The notes under the pieces were generated by a model. That model saw only the letters and a list, made by a program, of their open reading frames with translations. It was not told the origin of the DNA and made no database searches. Shown in pieces: positions 51,269-63,984 of a DNA stretch of 64,000 nucleotides. The stretch is from assembly GCF_000620645.1 (NCBI RefSeq), contig NZ_JIAV01000018.1:308719-372718 (forward strand). Direction: 5' to 3'. The translations under genes were made by a program, and so were the position numbers. This DNA comes from Nocardioides sp. URHA0032. Lineage in GTDB: Bacteria > Actinomycetota > Actinomycetes > Propionibacteriales > Nocardioidaceae. The stretch's first letter is position 1, and each line of letters opens with the position of its first letter.

Positions 51269-51282
51269 GAACCCTACAAAGT
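51260..51282. promoter_or_regulatory. putative FasR operator before fabD
   Basis: ACTTTGTAGG-AAC-CCTACAAAGT, a perfect 10-bp inverted repeat, AT-rich in a GC-rich region. It overlaps the fasR stop codon and ends 66 bases before fabD. There is no T-run after it, so an operator fits better than a terminator. Confidence 0.6.
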
Positions 51283-51348
51283 TCGCTCGGCGGTTTTCGT
51301 GCACGCCCGAGGCGAGGTGGAGGCCCCGCTCCCGGCACAGTTGACCTC

Positions 51349-52533
51349 GTGCTCGTGATCGTCGCTCCCGGCCAAGGCGCCCAGTCCCCCGGATTCCTCC
51401 AGCCCTGGCTCGAGGACCCGACGTTCGCGTCCCGGTTCGACTGGCTCTCCACCGTGGCCGGCCTCGACCTGGCCCACTACGGCACCGAGGCGGACGCCGA
51501 GGCCATCCGGGACACCCGGATCGCCCAGCCGCTGCTGGTCGCCACCGGCCTGGTCGCCGCCCTGGAGCTGTTCCCGCACCCCGCCGACGCCTTCCAGCAC
51601 ATCGGTGCGGTCGCCGGCCACAGCGTCGGCGAGATCGCCGCGGCCGCCGGTGCCCGCGTGATCACCGCCGAGCAGGCGATGGTCCTGGTCCGCGAGCGCG
51701 GGCGGGCGATGGCGGATGCCGCAGCCGTCACGCCCACCGGCATGACCGCGATCCTCGGCGGTGACCGCGACGAGGTCCTCGCCGTCCTCGACAAGCACGG
51801 GCTCACCCCCGCCAACGACAACGGCCCCGGCCAGATCGTCGCCGCGGGCACCATCGAGCAGCTCGCGGCGTTCGCCGAGGACCCGCCGGCCAAGGCCCGG
51901 CTGATGCCGCTCAGCGTCGCGGGCGCCTTCCACACCCACCACATGCAGCCCGCCGTCGGCCACCTCGCCGGCCTGGCCCGGTCCGTGTCGGTGCACGACC
52001 CGCGGACCCGGCTGATCTCCAACCGCGACGGCCAGGTCGTCCACGACGGTCGCGACGTGCTCGCCCGCATCGTCGGCCAGATCGCAAGCCCGGTCCGCTG
52101 GGACCTCTGCCTGGAGACGATGGAGGACCTCGGCGTGACCGGCATCCTCGAGATGCCCCCGGCCGGCACCCTCACCGGCATCGCGAAGCGGGCCCTCAAG
52201 GGCGTGGAGACCTTCGCGCTCAAGACCCCGGACCAGCTGGACGACGCCCGGGCGTTCTGCGCCAAGCACGGCGAGGCGTCGGACATGGACGCCTCCCCCA
52301 CCTGGCGGATGATCGTGTCCCCGGCTAAGGGCACGTTCCACGTGTCGGCCGAGGCGGCCGACCTCGGGGCCCTCTCACCCGGTACGACGATCGGCGACGT
52401 CGCCAGCCTGCGCGACCGCACCGCGGTGACCGCGCCGCACGGCGGCCAGGTCGTGGAGTGGCTGGTCGAGGACGGTGACCTGGTCTCACCCGGCCAGCCG
52501 CTGCTGCGGCTGCACCCCGAGGGAGGAATGTGA
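51349..52533 (+). CDS. fabD: ACP S-malonyltransferase with C-terminal carrier-like domain
   Basis: A 394-residue enzyme. Residues 1-about 300 are FabD: APGQGAQSPGFL, nucleophile Ser92 in VAGHSVGEIAAAAG, and the catalytic His in AGAFHTHHM. It moves malonyl from CoA to ACP. Residues about 335-394 add a small barrel with GTTIGDVASLRDRTAVTAPH and GGQVVEWLVEDGDLVSPGQP, the shape of a biotinyl/lipoyl carrier domain, but without the usual modified Lys (M-K-M) turn. GTG 51349 is the start. It overlaps fabH by one base (TGATG). The domain may help organise the enzyme with the carboxylase. Confidence 0.9.
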   Translation: MLVIVAPGQGAQSPGFLQPWLEDPTFASRFDWLSTVAGLDLAHYGTEADAEAIRDTRIAQPLLVATGLVAALELFPHPADAFQHIGAVAGHSVGEIAAAAGARVITAEQAMVLVRERGRAMADAAAVTPTGMTAILGGDRDEVLAVLDKHGLTPANDNGPGQIVAAGTIEQLAAFAEDPPAKARLMPLSVAGAFHTHHMQPAVGHLAGLARSVSVHDPRTRLISNRDGQVVHDGRDVLARIVGQIASPVRWDLCLETMEDLGVTGILEMPPAGTLTGIAKRALKGVETFALKTPDQLDDARAFCAKHGEASDMDASPTWRMIVSPAKGTFHVSAEAADLGALSPGTTIGDVASLRDRTAVTAPHGGQVVEWLVEDGDLVSPGQPLLRLHPEGGM

Positions 52534-53534
52534 TGGCCCCGATCCGCCAGACGACCGGTGCGTCGCACGCGGCGATCCTCGGCATCGGCACCTACCGGCC
52601 GTCGCGGATCATCCCGAACGCCGAGGTGGTCGAGGCGATCGACTCCAGCGACGAGTGGATCCAGCAGCGCTCCGGCATCCGCCAGCGGCGCTGGGCGTCG
52701 CCCGAGGAGACCGTCCAGTCGATGTCGGTCGACGCCGCGCGGATCGCGCTGGAGCGGGCGCGGGTCGACGCCCGCCAGATCGACTGTGTCATCGTCGCGA
52801 CCGTCACGCACATGTACCAGACGCCGGCCATCGCGACCGCGATCGCGCACGAGCTCGGCACCGACCAGGCGGCGGCGTTCGACATCTCGGCCGCCTGCGC
52901 CGGCTTCTGCCACGGCGTCGCCCTCGCCGCGGACATGGTGCGCGGCGGCAGCGCGGGCCACGTGCTGGTCATCGGCGTCGAGCGCCTCTCCGACCTCACC
53001 GACGTCGGCGACCGCGGCACGGCGTTCATCTTCGCCGACGGTGCGGGCGCGGCGGTGGTCGGCCCCAGCGACACCCCGGGCATCGGCCCGGTCGTGTGGG
53101 GCTCCGACGGCGAGCAGTTCGACCTGATCCGGCAGAAGGAGGACTGGCGCGACGTCGTCGCCAGCGAGAACCCCCAGATGCCGCACCTGGTCATGCAGGG
53201 CAACGCGGTCTTCCGCTGGGCGTCGTTCGCGATGGCGAAGATCGGCCAGCAGGCACTCGATCGCGCGGGCGTCGCCATCGACGACCTCGACGTGTTCGTG
53301 CCGCACCAGGCCAACATGCGCATCACCGACGCCATGGCGCGCGCCATGAAGCTGCCCGAGCGGGTGCGGATCGCGCGCGACATCGCCGAGCAGGGCAACA
53401 CCTCGGCGGCGTCCATCCCGCTCGCCCTCGACCGGATGATCGAGGAGGGCGACGCGCGCAGCGGCGACACGGCCCTCCTGATCGCCTTCGGTGCCGGACT
53501 CGCGTACGCCGCGCAGGTCGTCACCGTCCCCTGA
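52533..53534 (+). CDS. fabH: beta-ketoacyl-ACP synthase III
   Basis: A 333-residue condensing enzyme that starts fatty acid synthesis by joining acetyl- or branched acyl-CoA with malonyl-ACP. Catalytic triad: Cys122 (DISAACAGFCHG), His in FVPHQANMRI and Asn in EQGNTSAASIPLAL. ATG 52533 overlaps the fabD stop; GGAGG lies 7 bases upstream (GTG 52530 is the alternative). FabH in Streptomyces-type order (fabD-fabH-acpP-fabF) differs from M. tuberculosis, where fabH lies elsewhere. Confidence 0.95.
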   Translation: MAPIRQTTGASHAAILGIGTYRPSRIIPNAEVVEAIDSSDEWIQQRSGIRQRRWASPEETVQSMSVDAARIALERARVDARQIDCVIVATVTHMYQTPAIATAIAHELGTDQAAAFDISAACAGFCHGVALAADMVRGGSAGHVLVIGVERLSDLTDVGDRGTAFIFADGAGAAVVGPSDTPGIGPVVWGSDGEQFDLIRQKEDWRDVVASENPQMPHLVMQGNAVFRWASFAMAKIGQQALDRAGVAIDDLDVFVPHQANMRITDAMARAMKLPERVRIARDIAEQGNTSAASIPLALDRMIEEGDARSGDTALLIAFGAGLAYAAQVVTVP

Positions 53535-53575
53535 AACACCCCGATTTCGCTCACACAACCGAAAGGAAGGGCCCG

Positions 53576-53821
53576 ATGGCCACCACCGAGGAGATCCGCG
53601 CCGACCTGGCTGACATCGTCAACGAGGTCGCCGGCATCGACGCCGACGACGTCCAGCTCGACAAGTCGTTCGTCGACGACCTGGACGTGGACTCGCTGTC
53701 CATGGTCGAGGTCGTCGTCGCGGCCGAGGAGAAGTTCGGCGTCTCCATCCCCGATGACGAGGTCAAGAACCTCAAGACCGTGGGCGACGCCGTCGCCTTC
53801 ATCGAGCGCGCCCAGGCCTGA
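53576..53821 (+). CDS. acpP: acyl carrier protein
   Basis: An 81-residue acidic helical protein. LDVDSLSMVEVVVAAEEKFG carries Ser40 for the phosphopantetheine arm. It holds growing acyl chains for FabF, FabH and FabD. A purine-rich GAAAGGAAGGG precedes ATG 53576. It lies in the fab operon with gaps of about 40 bases on both sides, often a sign of extra translation of ACP. Confidence 0.96.
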   Translation: MATTEEIRADLADIVNEVAGIDADDVQLDKSFVDDLDVDSLSMVEVVVAAEEKFGVSIPDDEVKNLKTVGDAVAFIERAQA

Positions 53822-53862
53822 GCCGACCGCGTCGTCGGGCCTGTCGAGACACAAGGAGCACC

Positions 53863-55113
<1,251 letters not shown>

Positions 55114-55136
55114 GCCACCCCGGAAGGACACTGACC

Positions 55137-56573
55137 GTGACTGCAGCACCCACGCAAGCGAAGCCCGCGAAGCTCCCCCGCGAGGAGGACCCCCGCAACC
55201 CCGTCCACCGGCTCGCCGCGCTGCTCGACGAGGGCACGCTCGAGCTGATCACGCCCGACGACGACTCGGGGATGCTCGCGGCCGTCGGGCAGGTCGACGG
55301 CACCCGCGTCGTGGCCTTCTGCTCCGACGCGACCGTGATGGGCGGCGCGATGGGCGACCTGGGCTGCCGGGTCGTCGTCGACGCGTACCACCGCGCGATG
55401 ACCGACGGGGTCCCGATCATCGGGCTCTGGCACTCCGGCGGCGCCCGGCTCGCCGAGGGCGTCCTCTCGCTGCACGCGGTCGGCCGGATCTTCCACGCGA
55501 TGACGCAGGCGTCGGGCAAGATCCCGCAGATCTCGGTCGTGCTCGGACCCGCGGCGGGCGGCGCGGCGTACGGTCCCGCCCTCACCGACGTCGTCATCCT
55601 CGGGCCCGAGGGCCGGATCTTCGTCACCGGCCCGGACGTCGTGCGCTCGGTGACCGGCGAGGACGTCGACATGCTGCGGCTCGGCGGGCCCGAGCCGCAC
55701 GGTCGCCGCTCCGGGGTCGTGCACATCCTCACCGAGTCCGAGCGGGAGGCGCTGGACCGCGCCCGCGGCGTCGCGTCGCTGCTCGGGTCCCAGGGCAGCA
55801 TGAAGGTCGACGCCGTGGAGGACCGTGATCTCGAGGCGCTCCTCCCCGAGTCCAAGAAGCGGGCGTACGACGTGCACCCGCTCGTCGAGTCACTCCTCGA
55901 CGAGGGCACCACCCAGGAGCTGCACGCCCGCTGGGCGCCCAACATCGTCACCGCCCTCGGCCGGCTCGGCGGCCGCACCGTCGGCGTGGTCGCCAACAAC
56001 CCGCTCCGCCTCGGCGGCTGCCTGGACTCCCTCTCCGCGGAGAAGGCCAGCAGGTTCGTGCGCCTGTGCGACGCGCTCGGCGTGCCGCTCGTCGTCGTGG
56101 TCGACGTGCCCGGCTACCTGCCCGGCGTGGGCCAGGAGTGGGACGGCGTCGTGCGCCGCGGCGCGAAGCTGCTGCACGCGTTCGGCGAGTGCGTGGTCCC
56201 GCGGGTCACGCTGGTGACCCGGAAGACGTACGGCGGCGCCTACATCGCGATGAACGCCCGCTCGCTCGGCGCCACGAAGGTGTTCGCCTGGCCGGGCGCG
56301 GAGGTAGCGGTGATGGGGCCGGTGGCGGCCATCCGGATCCTCCACCGGCGCCGGCTCGCCGACGTCGCTCCCGACATCCGGCCCCAGGTCGAGGCCGAGC
56401 TCGCGGCCGAGCACGAGCGGATCGCCGGCGGCGTGGAGAGGGCCGTCGAGATCGGCGTGGTCGACGAGATCGTGCGGCCGGACGCGACCCGGGGCGCGAT
56501 CGCCCGGGCCATCGAGGATGCGGTCCAGAGCGTCGGCGTACGTCGCGGCGCGCACGGCAACATCCCGCTCTGA
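55137..56573 (+). CDS. accD: acyl-CoA carboxylase beta subunit (carboxyltransferase)
   Basis: A 478-residue carboxyltransferase. The acyl-CoA site appears as IGLWHSGGARLAEGVLSLHA and GPAAGGAAYGPALTD; the biotin site as VVVVDVPGYLPGVGQEWDGV and VTRKTYGGAYIAMN. It transfers CO2 from biotin on the alpha subunit to acetyl-CoA or propionyl-CoA, making malonyl- or methylmalonyl-CoA. Its place after fabF matches accD6 (Rv2247), which supports acetyl-CoA as main substrate. GTG 55137. No alpha subunit is in the window. Confidence 0.9.
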   Translation: MTAAPTQAKPAKLPREEDPRNPVHRLAALLDEGTLELITPDDDSGMLAAVGQVDGTRVVAFCSDATVMGGAMGDLGCRVVVDAYHRAMTDGVPIIGLWHSGGARLAEGVLSLHAVGRIFHAMTQASGKIPQISVVLGPAAGGAAYGPALTDVVILGPEGRIFVTGPDVVRSVTGEDVDMLRLGGPEPHGRRSGVVHILTESEREALDRARGVASLLGSQGSMKVDAVEDRDLEALLPESKKRAYDVHPLVESLLDEGTTQELHARWAPNIVTALGRLGGRTVGVVANNPLRLGGCLDSLSAEKASRFVRLCDALGVPLVVVVDVPGYLPGVGQEWDGVVRRGAKLLHAFGECVVPRVTLVTRKTYGGAYIAMNARSLGATKVFAWPGAEVAVMGPVAAIRILHRRRLADVAPDIRPQVEAELAAEHERIAGGVERAVEIGVVDEIVRPDATRGAIARAIEDAVQSVGVRRGAHGNIPL

Positions 56574-56620
56574 CCGCCGGCGGGCGTAACCGCGCGGACG
56601 GGTCCCGCGTTGGACGGTGC

Positions 56621-57109
56621 ATGACGCCCGTCACACGCTCGGGGATGGTGCTCGGGTGCGCCGCGCTCGCCGCCGGCGTGCTGACCGCCGTCCCGGCTTC
56701 GGCAGATCCGCCGCCCGACCCGGTCTCGGGGCTGGTCGGACCGCTGCTCGGCCAGAAGGGGGACGGCGGTCGGCATCAGCGCGACCGCAGCGAGCGGGGA
56801 TACACCAGCGCCGAGGACGGCGTGCTGAGGGCGGGCTGCCACAACCACCGCTACCGCTACGCCGTCGAGGTCCGGACGGACGACTGGACGCTGGAGACCT
56901 TCCTGGACGACCGCACCGGGGACACCGTGTCCTCGGGGACCTTCTCCTCCGACTCCGACCCCCGTCGGACCCACTCGACCTTCCGCTTCTGCCGCTACTC
57001 GACGTACGCCGGCAGGTTCAAGATCCGGGCGAAGCTGACCTGGTACAACGACGCCGGCGACCACACGGCGTGGTTCCAACCGTCGTACTTCCGGCTGCGC
57101 CGGCCCTAG
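56621..57109 (+). CDS. secreted protein of unknown function
   Basis: A 162-residue exported protein: signal peptide (RSGMVLGCAALAAGVLTAVP, cleavage after ASA near residue 29), a short charged spacer, then a beta-rich domain with two Cys (RAGCHNHRY and FRFCRYSTY) likely to form a disulphide and many aromatic residues (KLTWYNDAGDHTAWFQPSYF). The pattern is like small immunoglobulin-type secreted domains of actinobacteria. It is not recognised as a named family. It lies 47 bases after the carboxylase gene but need not be co-regulated. Confidence 0.7.
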   Translation: MTPVTRSGMVLGCAALAAGVLTAVPASADPPPDPVSGLVGPLLGQKGDGGRHQRDRSERGYTSAEDGVLRAGCHNHRYRYAVEVRTDDWTLETFLDDRTGDTVSSGTFSSDSDPRRTHSTFRFCRYSTYAGRFKIRAKLTWYNDAGDHTAWFQPSYFRLRRP

Positions 57110-57116
57110 TTCCCGC

Positions 57117-57635
57117 TCAGACGACCTGGTGCAGCCAGCGGACCGGAGCGCCCTCGCCGGCGTGCCGGAACGTCTCGAGCTCGTCGTCCCACGGCTTGCC
57201 GAGGAGCTTGTCGATCTCGACCAGCAGGGTGGTGTCACCCAGCGCGGCCTTGACCACCGCGGCCTTGAGCCGGTCCTCGGGGATCATGATGTCGCCGTGC
57301 AGGCCGGTGACGGCGTGGAAGACGCCGAGCTCGGGGGTGTAGGAGTAGCGCGCGCCCTCGGAGCCGGCGGTCGGCTCCTCGGTGATCTCGAAGCGCAGGT
57401 GGTTCCAGCCGCGCAGCGCGGAGGCGACGGCCGCGGCCGCCCCGACGTCACCGGCCCAGGAGAGCTCGGCGCGGTAGGCACCCGACTGCGCCGGCTGGGG
57501 GGTCCAGTCCAGGCTCACGGGCACGCCCAGGACACCGCTGACGGCCCACTCGATGTGCGGGCACAGCGCGGACGGCGCTGAGTGGACGTACAGGACGCCC
57601 CTCGTCGCGGTGCGGGTGGCAGTGCGTGCGGTCAC
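57117..57635 (-). CDS. DUF3145 domain-containing protein
   Basis: A 172-residue cytoplasmic protein. GVLYVHSAPSALCPHIEWAV, LDWTPQPAQSGAYRAELSWA and the final LGKPWDDELETFRHAGEGAP with VRWLHQVV are the DUF3145 signature, found across actinobacteria, with no assigned role. I chose GTG 57635, since AAGGAGG lies only 5 bases ahead; an upstream ATG would put this site inside the gene. It is convergent with the secreted protein gene. Confidence 0.88.
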   Translation of the reverse strand: MTARTATRTATRGVLYVHSAPSALCPHIEWAVSGVLGVPVSLDWTPQPAQSGAYRAELSWAGDVGAAAAVASALRGWNHLRFEITEEPTAGSEGARYSYTPELGVFHAVTGLHGDIMIPEDRLKAAVVKAALGDTTLLVEIDKLLGKPWDDELETFRHAGEGAPVRWLHQVV

Positions 57636-57763
57636 CGTGACCTCCTTCATCTCCGGCGCGAGATGCGCCTTCCCCAGCGGTCTCAGCGGAGATGAGCAGT
57701 CGAAGTGACAGCGATGTAGTTGTGCCGACCATTGTGGCGCATGTGGCCCCTGAACACCAGTGA

Positions 57764-58684
57764 TCAGTGAGGTACGGCGGTGGCGCGTCGCGGACCGAGG
57801 TCCATCAGGGTCTCGATGACGTCCTGGGCGATCCCGAGTCCGCCGAGGTGGCTCTCGCCGTCGATCGTCGTCATCGTGGCGTCCGGGAGGCGGTCGACGA
57901 CGTGCTGCCCGTGGCGGAACGGCACGATGTGGTCGGCGTCGCCGTGCCACCACCGCACGGGCACGCGCACGTCGCCGGCCTCGAAGCCCCAGGGCCGGGT
58001 GAAGAGGATCAGGTCGTTGATGGGGGCCGAGGTCTGGAACCGGCTGCCGTTGAGCAGGTCGTCGAGGAACATCGCCTTGAACTCCGGCCGGGACAGCAGG
58101 TTCTTGTCCCCGGGCGGCTGCAGGGCGGCGTACAGGTCGAGCGCGGGGCCGGCGAGCGGGCGGACCAGCCGGATGCCCTGGGTCAGCGCCACCCCGAGCG
58201 GCACCCGGGCCGCGACGAGGAGCGGGGCCACCAGGACCGCGAGCTGGATGATGCCGCCGTCGATCGCGTCGTCGCCCTGGGTCGGCGCGACGCCGCCGAG
58301 GACGCCCACGCCGTGCACCCGGTCGGGCAGCGCGGCACCCGCCGCGAGCGCGTAGGGCCCGCCGCCGGAGAGCCCGATCAGCCGGACGGTGTCGATCGCG
58401 AGCGTGTCCAGCACGACCTCGAGGTCGTGGGTCCAGTCCACGACGTCCGGGTAGAGGTACGGCGTCGACGAGCCGATGCCGGGTCGGTCCAGGCCGATGA
58501 TCCGCACGCCCTGGCGCGCGGCGTACTCACGCACCTCGAGCGGGATCTGTCGGCGCGCACCGGGCGTCCCGTGCATCCACACGATCGCCGGCCCGCGGCG
58601 CGGGCCGTACTCGGCGAAGCTCAGCCGTCGCGCGTCGCGCACCGCGATCGTGCCCTCGAGGGCGGGACGGCGCACGTTGCTCAT
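57764..58684 (-). CDS. alpha/beta hydrolase
   Basis: A 306-residue alpha/beta-hydrolase: IVWMHGTPGARRQIP, DRPGIGSSTPY, nucleophile elbow LIGLSGGGPYALAAGA, acid WHGDADHIVPF and His in DGESHLGGLGIAQ. It resembles the many uncharacterised esterase or epoxide-hydrolase-like enzymes of actinobacteria. It has no signal peptide. It is the downstream partner of the PP2C gene (18 bases away). Confidence 0.85.
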   Translation of the reverse strand: MSNVRRPALEGTIAVRDARRLSFAEYGPRRGPAIVWMHGTPGARRQIPLEVREYAARQGVRIIGLDRPGIGSSTPYLYPDVVDWTHDLEVVLDTLAIDTVRLIGLSGGGPYALAAGAALPDRVHGVGVLGGVAPTQGDDAIDGGIIQLAVLVAPLLVAARVPLGVALTQGIRLVRPLAGPALDLYAALQPPGDKNLLSRPEFKAMFLDDLLNGSRFQTSAPINDLILFTRPWGFEAGDVRVPVRWWHGDADHIVPFRHGQHVVDRLPDATMTTIDGESHLGGLGIAQDVIETLMDLGPRRATAVPH

Positions 58685-58702
58685 GCCCGGCAGTGTCCCA
58701 CC

Positions 58703-59506
58703 TCAGCAGGTCCGGACCGCGGCGGGATCCACGATGTTGCCGATCTCACGTACCGCGCCGAGCAGCTGTCCGTCGCCCACGACCTCCGGGCCGTCCACGA
58801 CGTCGAGCACCAGGCAGGTGACGTTGTCCTTGCCGCCGGCGGCCAGCGCTGCCTGCACCAGCACGGCGGCCGCCGAGTGCGGATCCCGGGTCCGGAGCAG
58901 CTCGGCGACCACCTCGTCCGGCACCAGGTCGGTCAGGCCGTCGCTGCACAGCAGCAGCCGGTCCCCCGGGAGGACGGGCACGGGCAGCAGGTCGACGCCC
59001 GGGTCCAGCGGATCGCCGTCCACGGACCGGAGCACGACGTTGCGCCAAGGGTGCTGCCACGCCGCGCCCGGCTCGAGCCGGCCGCTGTCGACCAACCCCT
59101 GGACGTAGGTGTGGTCGCGCGAGAGCTGCGTCAGCTCGCCGTCGCGGAACAGGTAGGCGCGTGAGTCGCCGACGTGCCCGAGCGCCACTCGTTCGCCGTC
59201 GCACACGAGCACGGTCAGGGTGGTCGCCATCCCGAGACGGCGCAGGTCGGTCTGGACGCCGAGCTGCACGCTCGCCCGGGCCGCCTCCGCGCCGTCGCGG
59301 ATGACGAGCTCCGGCACCTCACCGAACCTGGCGAGCGCGGTCGCGGCCATGGCGTAGGTCGCCGTCGCGGAGGCGACCTCCCCGGCCGCCGCTCCCCCGA
59401 CCCCGTCAGCGACCACCGCGACGTAGGGGCCGACGAACGCGGAGTCCTCGTTGTCCGGGCGCGCCAGACCCACATCACTGACGCCGGCACCCGAGAAACG
59501 CAGCAT
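58703..59506 (-). CDS. PP2C-type Ser/Thr protein phosphatase
   Basis: A 267-residue PPM/PP2C phosphatase with all metal motifs: GLARPDNEDSAF, VVADGVGGAAAGEVAS, GHVGDSRAYLFRDGEL, CSDGLTDLVPDEVV and AGGKDNVTCLVLD. No membrane helix is present, unlike PstP of mycobacteria, so it is a soluble enzyme. It would reverse Ser/Thr phosphorylation in the cytoplasm. ATG 59506 follows GAGGAGG by 7 bases. Confidence 0.9.
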   Translation of the reverse strand: MLRFSGAGVSDVGLARPDNEDSAFVGPYVAVVADGVGGAAAGEVASATATYAMAATALARFGEVPELVIRDGAEAARASVQLGVQTDLRRLGMATTLTVLVCDGERVALGHVGDSRAYLFRDGELTQLSRDHTYVQGLVDSGRLEPGAAWQHPWRNVVLRSVDGDPLDPGVDLLPVPVLPGDRLLLCSDGLTDLVPDEVVAELLRTRDPHSAAAVLVQAALAAGGKDNVTCLVLDVVDGPEVVGDGQLLGAVREIGNIVDPAAVRTC

Positions 59507-59540
59507 CGAGGTCCTCCTCGCGGACTGTCGTCGCAGTAAA

Positions 59541-59555
59541 TCCCGCCCGGCGGGA
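59541..59555 (-). terminator. weak hairpin after the TPR-like gene
   Basis: TCCCGCC and GGCGGGA pair over 7 bases around a single base. It lies between the TPR-like gene and the PP2C gene; low strength. Confidence 0.3.
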
Positions 59556-59566
59556 CCCGTCAAGCC

Positions 59567-60508
59567 TCAGCCGAGACGCTTCTCCAGGGCTTCGGCCCGC
59601 ACGTCGGCGTCGGTGAGCTGGTCGCTGTCGATCGCGTGGGTGCGGTGGAACCAGGCCAGCGCGTCCTGGTCGCGGCCGGCCGCCTCGAGGGTGTCGGCGT
59701 ACGCGTAGCGCAACCGCACGACCCACGACGAGCGGCTCTTCGAGGTCAGCGGGGCGAGCTCGAGCGTGCGGAGGGCAGCGTCCAACTGGCCGAGGTCCCG
59801 GCGCGCACCGGCCTCGACGATCGTCATCTCGGCCTTCGCCTCGGGGGCGAAGTTCGCGACCGAGGGGCTCTTGGCCAGCTTGAGCGCGTCCTGCGGCTTC
59901 CCGAGCGCCCGGTGGCAGTCGGCCATGATCGGCAGGTACGCCGTCGCGCCGTTCATCCGCTTGGCGGCCCTGAGCTCGGCGAGCGCCTCGGCGTAGTGAC
60001 CGGCGGCGTAGGCCGCCTCGCCGGTGGCCTCCCGGACCACGGCCAGGCGCGGGGCGCGCGCCCGCGCGGCCAGCGTGTGCTGGTACGCCGTCTCGGGGTC
60101 CTCGTCGATCAGCAGCCCGGCCGCGGCCAGGTGCCGGGCGACCCGGGCCGCGAGCTTCTCCGGCAGGCCCTTGAGCTGGGCGGAGACAGCCCGGTCGAGC
60201 TCCTGGCCGGTGATATCCGCGGGCAGGTCCGGACCGTCGTAGACGGCCTGGTCGGCCGTCCGGGTCGCCTGCTTGTCGACCGGCTTGCGCCAGTCGCCCT
60301 TGCGGACCGGCCGCTTGCCGGCGGGCGCCTTCCCGCGCGGCTTGTCGAAGGACTCCGACTTCCCGGATGCGCGGACCGACGACTTGCCGCCCGCTGCCGG
60401 CCGGCCCTTGCCGTCCGGCTTGCCGCCGCGGGCGGGGGGTTTGCCCCGTCCGCCGGAGCTGCCGGTGGACCCGCCGGTGGAACGCTGGGGGCGACGTTGG
60501 TCGGCCAT
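59567..60508 (-). CDS. TPR-like protein with disordered basic N-terminus
   Basis: A 313-residue protein. The first 90 residues are disordered and strongly basic (GGRGKPPARGGKPDGKGRPA, later KRPVRKGDWRKPVDK), a composition that suits RNA or ribosome contact. The rest is a helical repeat domain (LPEKLAARVARHLAAAGLLI, EAAYAAGHYAEALAELRAAK, MADCHRALGKPQDALKL). Such proteins next to rRNA operons are frequent in Nocardioides-like genomes; function unknown. ATG 60508 follows GGAGATC. Confidence 0.78.
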   Translation of the reverse strand: MADQRRPQRSTGGSTGSSGGRGKPPARGGKPDGKGRPAAGGKSSVRASGKSESFDKPRGKAPAGKRPVRKGDWRKPVDKQATRTADQAVYDGPDLPADITGQELDRAVSAQLKGLPEKLAARVARHLAAAGLLIDEDPETAYQHTLAARARAPRLAVVREATGEAAYAAGHYAEALAELRAAKRMNGATAYLPIMADCHRALGKPQDALKLAKSPSVANFAPEAKAEMTIVEAGARRDLGQLDAALRTLELAPLTSKSRSSWVVRLRYAYADTLEAAGRDQDALAWFHRTHAIDSDQLTDADVRAEALEKRLG

Positions 60509-60560
60509 GACGGTGATCTCCTGGGTCGTGGGACTGGGGAACGGGGCCCCAAATGCATCG

Positions 60561-60586
60561 TAGGGGCCACCTGACGGTGGCCCCTA
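60561..60586 (-). terminator. rRNA operon terminator
   Basis: TAGGGGCCACC and GGTGGCCCCTA form a perfect 11-bp stem with the loop TGAC, 12 bases beyond the 5S 3' end. It ends rRNA transcription before the TPR-like gene. Confidence 0.85.
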
Positions 60587-60598
60587 CGGGAAAGAATG

Positions 60599-60716
60599 TC
60601 CGGCGGCGTCCTACTCTCCCACAACCTCTCGGTTGCAGTACCATCGGCGCTGAAAGGCTTAACTTCCGGGTTCGGGATGGGACCGGGTGTTTCCCTTTCG
60701 CCATGGCCGCCGTAAC
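60599..60716 (-). rRNA. rrf: 5S ribosomal RNA
   Basis: On the minus strand: GTTACGGCGGCCATGGCGAA at the 5' end, CCGGTCCCATCCCGAACCCG and AAGTTAAGCC in loop A/B and a 3' end that pairs with the start (GGACGCCGCCGGA). About 118 bases. It follows the 23S gene by about 115 bases. Confidence 0.94.
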
Positions 60717-60831
60717 TCTAGTTGGAGTGCAGCGCGACCCTTCGGGCCGGCGCACATCCAAAGCCACTGTTCTGTTGTGGTGGATCTGCTGGATCGTGGA
60801 CGCGAGCGAGGTGTTGTCTTGGTTGAGGGTT

Positions 60832-63984
<3,153 letters not shown>

